In this document: positions 11,101-21,629 of the stretch, one piece after another
Layout: every line of letters starts with the position of its first letter
Numbering within the stretch: position 1 is the stretch's first letter
NCBI GenBank assembly: GCA_002270565.1
Contig: NQMI01000215.1
Span: 24,833 to 54,309, forward strand
Length of the DNA stretch: 29,477 nt
Direction of reading: 5' to 3'
From: Stenocarpella maydis
Lineage: Eukaryota > Ascomycota > Sordariomycetes > Diaporthales > Diaporthaceae
The notes under the pieces: model-generated
Seen by the model: the letters and a program-made list of their open reading frames with translations, nothing else
Told to the model about the DNA's origin: nothing
Database searches by the model: none
Program-made: the position numbers and the translations under genes

Positions 11101-14100
11101 TATCTTCAGTTCCCTGAATTATTCGCAGCAGACTGCTCCAGGTCGCCTGTAACAGAGACAGAAGAGACAAATTGAGCTTCCTCAAGCGATGCTCGACGGT
11201 GGAAAGAGGCAAGTCCAGAGCTTTTACCACGATGCCACGGCCACTGGTCTTGTCCAATGACTGTGGCAATGATGTCGGGTCCAGGCCTTCCAATTGTGTT
11301 TTCCAGAATTTGTCCGTGGTTTCTGGGAGAGCCAACACCTCCCGCAAGAAATTCTGGAACGATGGGGGTTGGGGAAGCTCGGCACCGCACGCAGTCTGCT
11401 CGATCTCATCGAGGAGCCGTGACATAGCAACTCCGTCGTACAAGGCGTGGTGACAAATGAAGGATAGATAAGTGGATGAGCCTTGCCGAATCATTGCCAA
11501 AGACACTGGTGGTAGTCCGGAACCAATAGGATCAGGCAAAGTTGCTGCATGCCTTCTGACTGTTTCATCAACCGAAATGGTTTCTGAATTGAATATAAGC
11601 CAGTCGGGTTCCCAGACTTTGACAACACATTGTGCGATGACATGATCTCGGTTACCAGTGCTGTGGAAGCTGGTCCTGAGGATCGCATGTCTTTGAAACA
11701 TCGCACTCCAATGCTTCCTCATGGTTTTGGGATCAGCATTGAGACGAAACAGCATCTTATTGAGGTATGACCCATTGCTGGCCGAGAATGCCAACATTGC
11801 CTCCTGTAGAGGAGTGCATGGCAAGATCATTTCGACCTCAAGATGCTTCGAACTGGCTTGTTTTTTGATGTTCTCCAAGATTTCTCGCGGGAACACCTCC
11901 AGGTGGTCGTCACTAGGGGCAGTGTCTGCTGCCCTCCCGTCGAGCAGCGCAGCAAGCTTCGCCGTGGCAGTATGTTGTAACACCACCGATACGGGCAGCC
12001 TCCGAGAAAAGGCGTGTTGCAATTCTTTGGCAACTGAGATTGCTGTTATGGAGTCCAAACCCAAGCTAGTCAGCGGTGTCCATCTTCCGACATCCTGAAG
12101 TCGCACGCCCAAAGTACTAGCCAGCAAGCGCGCAATCTTGCGTTCTGATTCGGACCAGTCGCCGTCGGCATCTCCGTTCTCAACAGCCACACTGAACAGT
12201 GCTAGTTCATCCGACTTCAACTTGCTGAAAATACCCCTCAGTCTGCCTTTGTCAACCTTGCCAGAAGTAGTCATCGGAAGTGTCGAGATGGGAATTAGGT
12301 AGGACGGAATCATGTAGCCCGGGAGTTTTGAGTTCAGGGTGTGATAGATGGACTCGTTCATCTTCAGTGTCCCATTCTCAGCAGGGATGGTTCTGAAATT
12401 TCCACCTTGCGCAGCCTCTGGGACATAGAAACAAGCTAGTTGCTGCCCATTGTTGACCAGTATTACCGTGCAGTTAGAGACTTCATGCGACAGTGCAACA
12501 GTTGAACTAACTTCTCCAAGCTCCACTCGCTGGCCACGTAGTTTGACTTGGTCATCGATCCTGCCTACGATCAAAATTGACCCGTCGGCGAGCATGCGTC
12601 CAATATCACCCGACCGATAGATACGGCCGCACTTTGGGTGGTCGATAAATTTGTCTCTCGTAACGCCAGGCATATTCATGTACCCAGCCGCAACTTGGTC
12701 GCCACCAAAACAGAACTCGCCGACGCAGCCTATAGGCAGGAGGTCCAGACCACCAGGGGCCACAACGAAGGTGGAGGTGTTCTCAAGGGTATGACCGAGA
12801 TGTTGTATTTGATCCTCTGGGTACATCTTCTTCACGGAGCAGATATTGGTTGTCTCTGATGGGCCGTAGCCTTGGTAGAGCTTGCCCATCCACTTGCTTG
12901 AGACCTCGCTGGTCATGGGCTCGCCTGAAGTGACGAGGAGTTCCACTTTGGGCACATTGTTGGGATGGATTAGAGATGCGACAGTCGGTGTCATACTGAG
13001 ATGCGTGACTTCCATGGCTCGGATTGACTGCTCGATATCGGCGAAGAGAACGTCATTTGTTGCAGCACAGAGACACATTCCCCGAGTGAGGGCGAAGAAT
13101 ATCTCAAAAACCGAAACGTCAAATGCCTGGGAGCAGGCCTGGAGCATGCGTGAGTTGCCTCTGACGGGATAAATCCTAGAGAGGGCGTCCAGGTTGCTTG
13201 TGATATTGAGCTGCGTCACTGAAACTCCCTTGGGCACACCCGTGCTTCCTGATGTGTAAATGATGTTGGCGATTCTAGAGGGCTTTTCATATGTTCCAAG
13301 GTTGCTGCCATCGTAACTTTCAAGGTCTGCCTCCGCGAGATTGACCCAGACGAATTCATGAAGGGTGGGGGTATCGCAGTGAATGATGCCATTAGCCAGG
13401 CAAAGTCTTACCTTCGCCTGCTCCAGTATTGCCTGGATCCTCGATGGCGGTGTGCTTGGAAGAAGCGGCAGATAAGCGCAGCCTGCTTTGAGAATACCTA
13501 GGATCCCAGCATACAGCACGGTCGACTTTTCCATTATAATAGCCACAGGATCGCCCTCTGCTGCCCCCGAGAGTTGGATATGTCGTGCGATCTTATTCGC
13601 CAGGGTGTTCAAACCCGAATATGAGACATACTCCAGATCACTGCTGCCATCCTCGATAGAGTTAGCGAAACAGAGCGCTGGCTTGTCAGACAATGTGGCC
13701 GCCGTCCTCTCGAATGATGTCGCAAGATCGGCGCAGCCCTTGAATGGCACGGTTTCTTGATTGTGCTTTGACAACAACTTGTCTCCGAAGCATTCAAATA
13801 TTGTTGAAGGCTCGGAGCTGAGGTTGCAAATGAGGTGGTCAAGGACACAATCAAGCTGCCGGAGCACCAGTTCCACGTGGTCAAAGCTAAAGGCGTCGCT
13901 ATGATAGGTCAAGCGAAGTCGAAAATCTTGGTCGATGGGCTCAATTTCAACCAGCAGTTTCGTCTCGAGATGATCTTCATAGGCGACCTTCGTGACGTTC
14001 CCGCCGTTCTGGGCGGCCGAACGACTGTGAAGGGATTCCTGGTAGACGTACAACAAGTCATAGAGAGGCTGCCCTGGCATCAAGCCAGCAGCCTTCTTGA

Positions 14101-16999
14101 TCTCGGCGAGTGGCAGTGTGCAATGGGCAAGGCTTTCCCGATTCGACACATGAATACATTCGACGAGCTCTCTGATAGTTCGCACTTGATTTGTCCTCAA
14201 TCTGAGGGGAATGGTCGTGAGGCACGGACCCATCACGTCCTCAATGTGCTCGATAGGCACGGTTCGGCCAGAGGTGACATTTCCAATCACGACGTCTTCG
14301 GTGCCCAGGATGCATGCCCAGAGCCAGAGCACGCATGTCTGGAACAGGACTTGGGCGCTCACACCAAGCTGTGCCGAAGCGGCTCGGATGGCGGGGGCCT
14401 TGGTTCCCAAAACACACTCGGCGGAGAGTCTCTGGCCGGCCATTTCTTGCCTCGCTAGCAACTTTGGCATTGGGGTCGGTTGGTAACCCAACAAGTGTTC
14501 TGCCCAGTAGGCACGTGCAGCATTGGCATCACGTACATAGCCAGGAGACTGGTAATGATCCGCAACAAGGCGGAATGAAGGTCGTTCAGCGGTCTTGCCA
14601 CCCTGCTCGAGGATGTTTAGGTCGGACAAGAGGATATCCAGTGACCAGCCATCGTAGAGAGCGTGATGAATCAGAAGAAGCACGCTGGTCTTGCCAGGCT
14701 GGTCGCTCTGGATCTGAACAAGGAATGGCCTGGCCAGACCGGCTTCGTCGAGACGAAAACTCGTGCGCAGACTGTCGACGGCGCAGAACTGGCTGGCATG
14801 AAGCTCTTTCCAAACGACTTGTTTGTATGTTCCACTTGCTGACACAAATCCTGTACGCAGAATCTCGTTGTTCTGAGCAAGTTGTCGAAACCATAACGCT
14901 ATCTTCTCAGCAGGATGATCGCCGAGGATTTGAAGCTCAATCCAGTTACAGTAGGCCTCACTGTCACTCAGGGTTTCCGCCAACATCGATAATTGTATCG
15001 GAGTACAGGGTAGAACAGCATCAACGGCGTCAAGATTTCCTGCAAACCCCGGAATCTCCTTCAAAACTTCCTTCTTCGTAGCAAACACCCCTAAGCCTCG
15101 AGACTGGTCGTCAAATTCAACAGCGCTGTCGGCTCGACTTCTCTCCACCAGCGCGCGCGACCGCAGGTCTGAGAGAGTGTTGGATTTCAGCACATCGATA
15201 GCAGTAACAGCAAAGCCAGCCTGACGAAGGCAAGAGGCCAGCTTGATGGCCGCGAGAGAGTCTACACCAGCAGCAGAAAGGATGGAAGAGGAATGCAACT
15301 GGATACCCATCTCGTCCAGGACTAGTTGCGCGATTTCACGTTCCGCATCATCGCTGTAATCACTCATCGATGCAATACTGGCGCCGTTCCTTGTCTCGTA
15401 GTCCCTCTGCAATTGCTTCCGATCAACCTTTCCTGAAGGCAAACGCGGGAAAGCTCTTTGTAACACAAAATCTCCTGGTATCATGAACGCAGGGAGCCAC
15501 CTCCGGCACGTTTCCAACAGTTGCTCAATGAAGTACGCTCCCGGACCATCTTGCTCACAGAATACCACGATGATACCACGTATAATTGATGCAACGGCGC
15601 TGCGACATCCCGGTGTGTTGAGAACAGCTTGTTCAATCTCTCCCAGCTCGATCCTCTGACCACGGAGCTTGACTTGGCCATCCGACATACGGCCAAAACA
15701 TTCGATAGTGCCGTTCTCCAGCATGCGGGCTTTGTCGCCTGTGCGGTAGAGGCGGCCGTAGGGGGTCTCAATGAATACCCGAGAAGTCTGCTCTGCCCTA
15801 TTGATATAGCCTACCGCGGTCTGGTTACCGCCCACAGCTAGCTCACCAATCTCGCCGAATGGCATCACCTTGAACCCTCCGGAGGTTCCATCGGGGAGGG
15901 GCTCGAGGATGAGCGTGGATGCGGTGTCAAGGGGGAAGCCGACACTCCGGGGAGATGAAGAAGCTTCGCAGGACGGCTGGAGGGTGCAGTGGATGGTGGC
16001 TTCAGTTGGGCCGTACATGGCCCATAGAATGCTGGGCCTGCTCTCATCTCCTCCGAATTCCCTGATGACAGGGGCCGTCAACATCTCTCCTATTGTCAGG
16101 AGCAGGCGAAGCCCAGGAGCATTGTCTCGGGTCCTCAAGAGGCTACCGGCGACAGTCGGTGTGAGCTCGCATGCGTCGACCTGCATGTTTCTCAGTATAG
16201 CAGGCAGATCGTTCAGCATGTCTGCCCTGCTGCAGCACACAAGGGTGGCGCCCCGAAAGAGAGGGAAGAAGACCTCGAAGACGGAGACATCAAATGTTGG
16301 GGCGGCGAACTGCAGGAATCTGGAGAATGGTGGGATGTGACGGTCATGAGCCAGGAGAGCCTGCGTCACTGCGGAGTGCGAGATACCTACTCCTTTAGGC
16401 GTCCCTGTGGAGCCAGAGGTGTACATAACATAGGCGAGGCTATCCGGCGTGGCCTTTTGCAAGAGGCCGCTGTGGCGTGGCACCACCTGTTGGGCCTCGT
16501 CGCAGCCGTCAACCACCAAGACCATCACATCAGGCCCGAGGAAATCGACCTTGGGGCGTAAAGCCGCTGAAGTAACAATGACATTCGCGCTGACATCGCC
16601 CACAATGAAGCGGACCCGTTCAGATGGCGCATCGAGGTTCAAGGGGCAAAAAGCGGCCCCGGCTCTCAAGACAGCGAGCTGCGATATATACAACAGAGGA
16701 TGCTGTGGTAGCAGCAGCGGGACGACAATCTGGCCGGGCCCCTGGCGGCTCGCGAGGGCGTCGGCTATCCTCCTGGCCAGGCTCTCAGCTTGGATGTGAA
16801 GCTGGGCATATGAGAGTCTGGTGCGGGCTCCGTCTGGCGCCCGGTAGTCGAGGGCGTGTCCCGGGGTCAAGCTGTCACTGACGAGGTCATGCAGGAGGGA
16901 GGGACCGGCAAGTCGCTTGGGGCTCGGGTTGAGTATGGACAGTGATGAGGCTGGCGGGGCCATCATCTCTGTGGCGACAGGAATGCCTGGTCTATCCAT
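2168..16999 (-). CDS. sidC: Ferrichrome-type siderophore NRPS, three A, six T and six C domains
   Basis: Exons 16999-10713, 10655-2378 and 2302-2168 give 4899 residues. The enzyme assembles a cyclic hydroxamate hexapeptide from small amino acids and N5-acyl-N5-hydroxyornithine in the cytosol. Domains (approximate residues): A1 35-530 (YTSGSTGTPKG at 193); T1 Ser581; C1 655-1075 (HHALYDG 778); A2 1085-1590; T2 Ser1650; C2 1720-2150 (HHALYDG 1850); T3 Ser2201; C3 2273-2690 (HHAIYDA 2407); A3 2711-3229; T4 Ser3281; C4 3359-3779 (FHAIYDA 3491); T5 Ser3841; C5 3914-4329 (AHALYDG 4050); T6 Ser4405; terminal C6 4484-4899 (HHALYDG 4591). Starting with A and ending in T-C repeats is the hallmark of the SidC/NPS2 class; the terminal C domain is inferred to cyclise the product. 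ATG 16999 has good context (GCCATGG), but Met12 or Met13 could also start the protein. sidA lies upstream on the same strand. The exact product is not decidable. Confidence 0.92.
2303..2377 (-). other. sidC: Intron 2 of the siderophore NRPS (75 nt)
   Basis: On the minus strand the intron begins GTGAGG at 2377 and ends AACCAG at 2303, with a GCTGAC branch-like site about 20 bases before the acceptor. Reading through it gives a stop at 2336 after a non-conserved tail. Splicing instead adds 44 residues (DAVDVEVAI, then MNIGVFG) that look like the normal end of a terminal condensation domain, before TAG at 2170-2168. The length is a multiple of three and the frame is kept. Confidence 0.88.
10656..10712 (-). 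other. sidC: Intron 1 of the siderophore NRPS (57 nt)
   Basis: The donor GTAAAT starts at 10712, the branch site CTAAC is at 10669-10665 and the acceptor ACCAG ends at 10656. The in-frame stop at 10711-10709 falls inside the intron. Splicing joins CG to T, restores an Arg codon and gives a continuous EIQLHFDRAWVSDTF stretch in the second half of domain C2. Both sides are in the same frame and 57 is a multiple of three, so this is one gene rather than two. Confidence 0.92.
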
Positions 17000-17425
17000 G
17001 GCCGTCGAGAGCGGACGATGTTGAGCAAGCCTGGCACGGCTAATTTGCGGACAAATGCGTGGGTTCTGAACAAAAATGCTTGTACTGAGAGCGTCATCGA
17101 CATGACCATGAGATAGGGGAAGTATCTTAGGGAAGCGAAACGTCGATCTGCAAGGCTGGAGAAAGAGGGGCGAGAGAGAGAGTGGGCAGGCTGTATCAAA
17201 CGAAGACGAGTCCCGCTATTTCTGTTTCTGGCGATGCCCAGGTATTCTGACAAATATCACGGATACGGTAGTCAAAACCACGGACTGAGGCTGGTCTGAG
17301 TGTTGTGGGGGGGAGGGGGGTGTTGTTGTTACTGCTGCTGCTGTTGTTGGATGTACTGTGGTATCGAGATATTGGACTGGGAGGCACTTGCAGTACACTA
17401 GTCAGGGTCACGTCGACACGGCCAG

Positions 17426-17442
17426 TTTTTTTTGGGGGGGGG
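17426..17442. repeat. Adjacent homopolymers T8-G9
   Basis: Eight T followed directly by nine G, then another G-rich run after TGTTT. The tract lies about 430 bases upstream of the NRPS start codon. Confidence 0.9.
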
Positions 17443-17949
17443 TGTTTGGGGGGGAGGCGCATGACCGAGGGAGGTGTGGGTACAGCAGGTAGCGCTGTGA
17501 CCAGTTCGGCTGGCGTGGGGGCTAGAAGTTTGGGCAGAGATGTGACGCTGCAGGGACTTGCAGACGTCTGTCCGTCCGTCCAGATGCTTTGCTTGTCCAA
17601 CGTCCTAGTGCGGGATGTCTGCCTGTCTGTCTGTTGTCTGGGGTCTGGAGTCTGCCCTGCCTACCTGATTTGAAATCCTCGGCGTGTGATTCGCCTGTGG
17701 TGGGCCCGTGTCTCGTTTTCCTCCGCGGTTGCGTCGCAGGACTCGTATCGACAGTCTCTTCTGTTCGAGGAGAAGGCCTAGTGTCGTGAGGCAGACGGGC
17801 TCCAACTGTGGGCGAGTTGTCACGGGTGGCCGGAAGGGCGTGGGGGACCTATGAGGATCAAGACAATGGTCATCACCGCGGGCTGTGTGGCCTGGGCAGC
17901 CTGGATGGACGTTGAAAGGACGAGTCTCAAGCCTGCGCTCCAAGGTGGC

Positions 17950-17974
17950 AGTACATACTAGGTAAGTATGTACT
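17950..17974. repeat. Perfect inverted repeat, 10-bp arms, 5-nt loop
   Basis: AGTACATACT at 17950-17959 and its exact reverse complement AGTATGTACT at 17965-17974 flank the loop AGGTA. It sits about 950 bases upstream of the NRPS start. It may be a protein-binding palindrome, an RNA hairpin or a repeat remnant. Confidence 0.9.
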
Positions 17975-18145
17975 TTGGACTTCGTGATGCTGAGGTCAAC
18001 ATTTGAAGATGCAGAGCGCCGCCGTCCCGCTCCGATTGCGTCATGACCCGCTGACCTGACCGGGCCTCCAAAACACGCTGGAGAAGGCAAGGAAGGCCTC
18101 AGGCGCCCAAGGAGGGATGCTGCTGTCCTCCTTTTTTTCTTTCCA

Positions 18146-18166
18146 CCCCCCCCCCCCAAAAAAAAA
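18146..18166. repeat. Adjacent homopolymers C12-A9
   Basis: Twelve C followed directly by nine A, so on the minus strand this is T9-G12, the same type of junction as at 17426 and 23049. Confidence 0.9.
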
Positions 18167-18781
18167 GGACGTGGAGCAGCTCTTGTTAGCGGCCGTCATC
18201 GGCTGCATGTGCAAGTAGGAACTTCCAACTATATGCTTCAGGAAATATGACCTCGGCGGCATACTAAGTTTTTTTATGCTTCCAACCGCCCACTTTTACA
18301 GCCTGATCTGGCGCCGGACTGACTGACTGTTCACAGTTGCAAGGCCGCATTACATGTGGCCAGCCGCATACAGACACACGACTCCTGGCTGACACCAGAT
18401 GACGGAACAAAAACCACCGGGCTGAGTAACAATTAGACCGTGGCCTAATAAATATCGGGAATGCAATGTCCCTCCTCTCAAATACTCGTCTACCTTTTCC
18501 ATCGTACTATGCTTTCTAGAAAGAAAAACGTAAAGAGAAAATGATAATAATAGAAAGTTGGCCCTCTCTGAACTCCTGGACTTCGATATATACAAGCCAT
18601 GCTTCCTTCCTCGCCCGACCTCGCCTGTCCAATCTGATCCAATTATCAACAGGTTTTGAGGCCAGCAGACCAGCTCTAGAGCCCGTTCGATCGCAAAAAT
18701 AAGACCATCTCCGGCTTCTTGCCTGGTGCCAGCTTCCTGGCCATTTTCTTTTCGTGCGTTTTTTCCCCCTCTCGGTTCACT

Positions 18782-20509
18782 TTACACAGACTTCTTAAAG
18801 ATTGCGTCCACGATCTCTCCAGCTCTTACCGAGAGGATAGATAAAAGCGTATCACTCAGCTGTAGGTTACTAGTTAGCCTGGTAGGACAGTTGTTTTGGG
18901 AGAGGGTGGGGGGGAGACTTACACCGTGGGTGCCTTCACAGCAACCCTGCAGCCAGACTCCTGATCCCGGGGCGACTATGCCATCCGCAAACTTGACCTT
19001 GTAGTCGCGGGTTACCTCCATGACTCGCCTCTCGCCATCGTCGGTCTGGACAGACCACTGGTCAGACCGGGGCTTGGCGCTGGCTACACCATCCCGTAGT
19101 GACGGCAGCATCTTCCAGGCGTCCTTGAGCATCTCGACGTGTGCCTTGCGCTGGTAGCCCGTTGCGGCGATGACGAGGTCGACATCCAGGGTGTCCTCGC
19201 CAGAATGCAGCGGGCCTCCCTGGATCTCGACCAGGCCGTCCGCGCCCAGTGCGACGTCTCCGGACGTGGACGCCTGGCGCACGCCGAGGCGCAGCTTGTC
19301 ACCGTGGTCGTCGGCCGACACGATCTGCCTGCCGCCCATGATGCGGTGCGGCCACTTGGTCTCGTCGTGACCGATCAGTCGCTTTTGGTCGTACATCATC
19401 TCAAACAGGGTCTCGATCAGATTTAGCCGGACAACACCGTAGTTGGTGGCCTTGGCCTCCTTGATCAGGGACTGCCTGTACTCAGAAGGCTTGGGGTACA
19501 GCCTGTCGACCCAGTCAGGGTTGAAGATGCAATTGACGCTGGTCATGTCAAGGTCAGCCACATTCTCGCCTCGCAAGGCCATGTCCCGCCTGGCTCGCGC
19601 AGGAACTCACAATGGAGAGTCATCGCTGGGCTTGATAAACTCGGATTTCATGATCATGTACGTCTTGGAGTTGGGGTACATTGTGGACACGTTGTTGAAG
19701 ATCTCTGCTGCACTCTGCCCGCCGCCGATGACGGCCACCCTGACTGGTGCATTGCGGTCTGTCAGGAGCTCGGGGACCGTGTATGCATACTGTGAGGAGT
19801 GGATGACGCGTGGGCTCTTGGCCGGCAGCGGCTTGGGGATAGAAGCCTGGCCGCCGACGGCGAGGATGACATTGCGAGCGCGGTGAGAGCTGAGGGTCCC
19901 CGTCTTGGCGTTGCGCTCAACCACGGTGAAGGTCTGGACGCCGGCCGAGCTGTCGTCAGGTGACACAGACACAACCTCAGTGTTGTACCTGACAACGTCG
20001 TCAAAGTGGCTCGCACACCACCGCAGGTAGTCCTCGTACTCGGTCCTGGAGGGCAGGAAAGTGTCGAGGTTTATAAAGTCGAGCAGCCGGCCCTGGGTGT
20101 GGACATAGTTGAGGAAGGTGAAGCGAGACCTCGGGTCGCGCAGGGAGGCCATGTCCTTGAGGAAGGAGATCTGCATCTTGGCCCCGGGGAGCAGCATGCC
20201 GGCGTGCCATGCAAACCTGGGCTGCTTCTCCAGGAAGAGAACATTCGGGGCCTGCTCCAGGGAGCCGGCCTCGAGAGAGTCGTGGAGAGCGACTGCGATG
20301 GCCAGGCTTGCGGGGCCGAAGCCGACGCAGAGCATATCGTGAACCGACTCGGGGTCAGGGGCCTGGAGGTGGGCAGACCTGTTCCGGTGGGTGTTGTGCG
20401 GCGCCGGCGGTGCCGGTGGCTGGGACGGACCGTGGGCATGGCCGTTGGTGCGGTTGGACAGGCCGTTGCCGTTGGGCTCATGGCCATCGAACTCACTGTG
20501 TGGTGCCAT
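18782..20509 (-). CDS. sidA: L-ornithine N5-monooxygenase (siderophore biosynthesis)
   Basis: Exons 20509-19611, 19538-18923 and 18859-18782 give 530 residues. The enzyme uses FAD, NADPH and oxygen to convert L-ornithine to N5-hydroxy-L-ornithine, the committed step of hydroxamate siderophores. The FAD-binding motif VGFGPASLA is at residues 62-70; then [19 protein letters not shown], typical of ornithine/lysine N-hydroxylases; the NADPH motif GGGQSAAE at 262-269; ATNYGVVRL; and the family motif ATGYQRKAH at 425. After splicing, the C-terminus reads [21 protein letters not shown], as in SidA proteins. The first 50 residues are a Pro/His/Asn-rich extension, poorly conserved in the family. The length is close to the roughly 500 residues of characterised SidA. 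ATG 20509 has good context (GAAATGG). The gene lies directly upstream of the NRPS on the same strand, and two GATA sites about 0.7 and 1.1 kb upstream suggest iron repression. Confidence 0.95.
18860..18922 (-). other. sidA: Intron 2 of sidA (63 nt, no in-frame stop)
   Basis: The donor is GTAAGT at 18922, GGCTAAC forms the branch site, and the acceptor CTACAG ends at 18860. The intron is 63 nt and contains no stop in the coding frame, so the unspliced frame stays open. It would insert 21 residues between THG and LSD, a junction that is continuous and strongly conserved in SidA. That shows the segment is removed. Confidence 0.93.
19539..19610 (-). other. sidA: Intron 1 of sidA (72 nt)
   Basis: The donor is GTGAGT at 19610, with a GCTGAC branch-like site, and the acceptor GACCAG ends at 19539. 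Splicing joins TT to C and gives [14 protein letters not shown], matching the SidA family. Retention would give a TGA stop immediately after Leu300. Confidence 0.94.
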
Positions 20510-20716
20510 TTCCGTACTTGTATCGAGGCGAGGTCGTCGAGCAGCACGACAGGGCCTGGCTCGGCAAGGGGGCGGCGGGGTGACTGCGGCCGCCTGGCGT
20601 GTAGCTGGGGAATTGCCCGCAGTGGCACACGAGAAACAATGCGTATCTCAGATGTATGCGTCTGTACGTGTCTGTATGCGTGGGTGATGCAACAGGCACG
20701 GCGAGATGGGGGTATC

Positions 20717-20742
20717 AAGAGGAGGAGGAGGGGGGGGGGAGA
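20717..20742 (-). promoter_or_regulatory. CT-rich promoter tract of sidA
   Basis: This is a nearly uninterrupted purine run on the plus strand, hence polypyrimidine on the coding strand of sidA, about 210-230 bases before the start codon. CT-rich tracts near transcription starts are common in filamentous fungi; the role here is inferred. Confidence 0.4.
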
Positions 20743-21235
20743 CGGTGCAAGGTATAAGGGACCTCATGCTGCAGCCGCAAGGGGAGGAAGGAGGGCGATT
20801 AAGTACCAGTACAGCATGTAGCAGTGCGAGGTGGAAGCGAAACAGGGGAACGGCTGTCGTACCATCAACTTGATGACGGATGATGGGATGGCACCACTCG
20901 ACGGCGGGCCTGGGGGAGGAGCAAGGGGAGTTGTTAGCTGCTGCTGCAAGGCCTCAGTGCTCTGGTCTCGTCCCAGTCCGGCCGAGCCCTCGCGCAAGAC
21001 GGACGGGCTTAAGGATCCGCGGAGCAAAAAAAAAATCCAGTAAAGAGAGCGGCATCGTCATCCACCACACACTTGGTACGCGACCCGGGAAGGCCCAGCC
21101 AGAGGGCGCTAGCCAAAGTTTAGTTTACCGCCCGTCCTGGCAGCCTGGCCGTCCGGGTGGCGACCAAGAGACGGCGGTGCTCGCAGATGTGGGGCTGCAG
21201 CACAGTAACGTCTCCGTTTCGGGCGACATCGGTGA

Positions 21236-21259
21236 TTATCTCTGGATCTGATAAGATCA
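21236..21259. promoter_or_regulatory. GATA-factor site pair (SreA-type consensus)
   Basis: ATCTGATAA at 21246-21254 is an exact match to ATCWGATAA, reported for the iron-responsive GATA repressor SreA. TTATCT at 21236-21241 is an inverted GATA core, so two GATA elements face each other a few bases apart. The site lies about 740 bases upstream of the sidA ATG. Repression of sidA under iron sufficiency is inferred from family knowledge. Confidence 0.65.
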
Positions 21260-21615
21260 ATCAGCTCCAGATGCTCCGAGTGGTGGGGCCGCGTCGACCT
21301 GACAGACATCAAGGATCAATCAAGACAATGTCGTGATGTCCCACCCCCGCCAGGGCCAGACATCACTCCCCAGCCATATCTTGCCCACACACCACAGACA
21401 TGCCGTCTGCCTCGCCAGCCCGGCCCATTCCCTAGTGTAGTAGAGCAGCAAGCAGTGCGTATGTGTTGCTGTAATGACGCGCCGCCACCGCCAGGATAAA
21501 ACTACACCATGGCCGAGGGCTTGTCAGATCCCCACCCCACAAGGAAGAGGGACCAACATCTGGAGCGAGCCTCGGCCACCATCGGGCTCCTGCCGCCGCT
21601 CATTGGCCCGAGATG

Positions 21616-21629
21616 ATCAGATAAGATCA
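21616..21629. promoter_or_regulatory. Second SreA-type GATA site
   Basis: ATCAGATAA at 21616-21624 again matches ATCWGATAA exactly. Together with the following GATCA it repeats the site at 21246-21259 over 14 bases, with only the W position differing. It lies about 1.1 kb upstream of the sidA start codon. Confidence 0.65.

Larger units (their letters stand above)
17000..18781. other. Spacer between NRPS and sidA, NRPS upstream region
   Basis: These 1782 bases hold the promoter and leader of the NRPS and the 3' UTR of sidA, since both genes run right to left. I see no credible gene; the longest frame (minus strand 18159-17605) is a low-complexity translation with no recognisable domain. Visible content is CTG/TTG repeats near 17330-17350, GTCC/GTCT repeats near 17568-17640, homopolymer junctions at 17426-17442 and 18146-18166, and a perfect hairpin at 17950-17974. 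For GATA sites I found AGATAG at 17111 and simple TGATAA cores near 18541 and 18643, but no full ATCWGATAA. Confidence 0.7.

Noticed and set aside
17605..18159. Minus-strand frame of 184 codons between the NRPS and sidA
   Set aside because: Low-complexity Arg/Ser/Pro composition; it starts in the C12-A9 homopolymer and has no domain or family resemblance.
18629..18648. Tandem CCAAT boxes with a near GATA site as an NRPS promoter or HapX site
   Set aside because: They lie only about 140 bases past the sidA stop, probably in its 3' UTR and 1.6 kb from the NRPS start. The spacing does not fit the HapX consensus.
20006..20821. Plus-strand frame of 271 codons opposite the sidA start
   Set aside because: A shadow of sidA exon 1 and its leader; Gly/Arg-rich with no domain.
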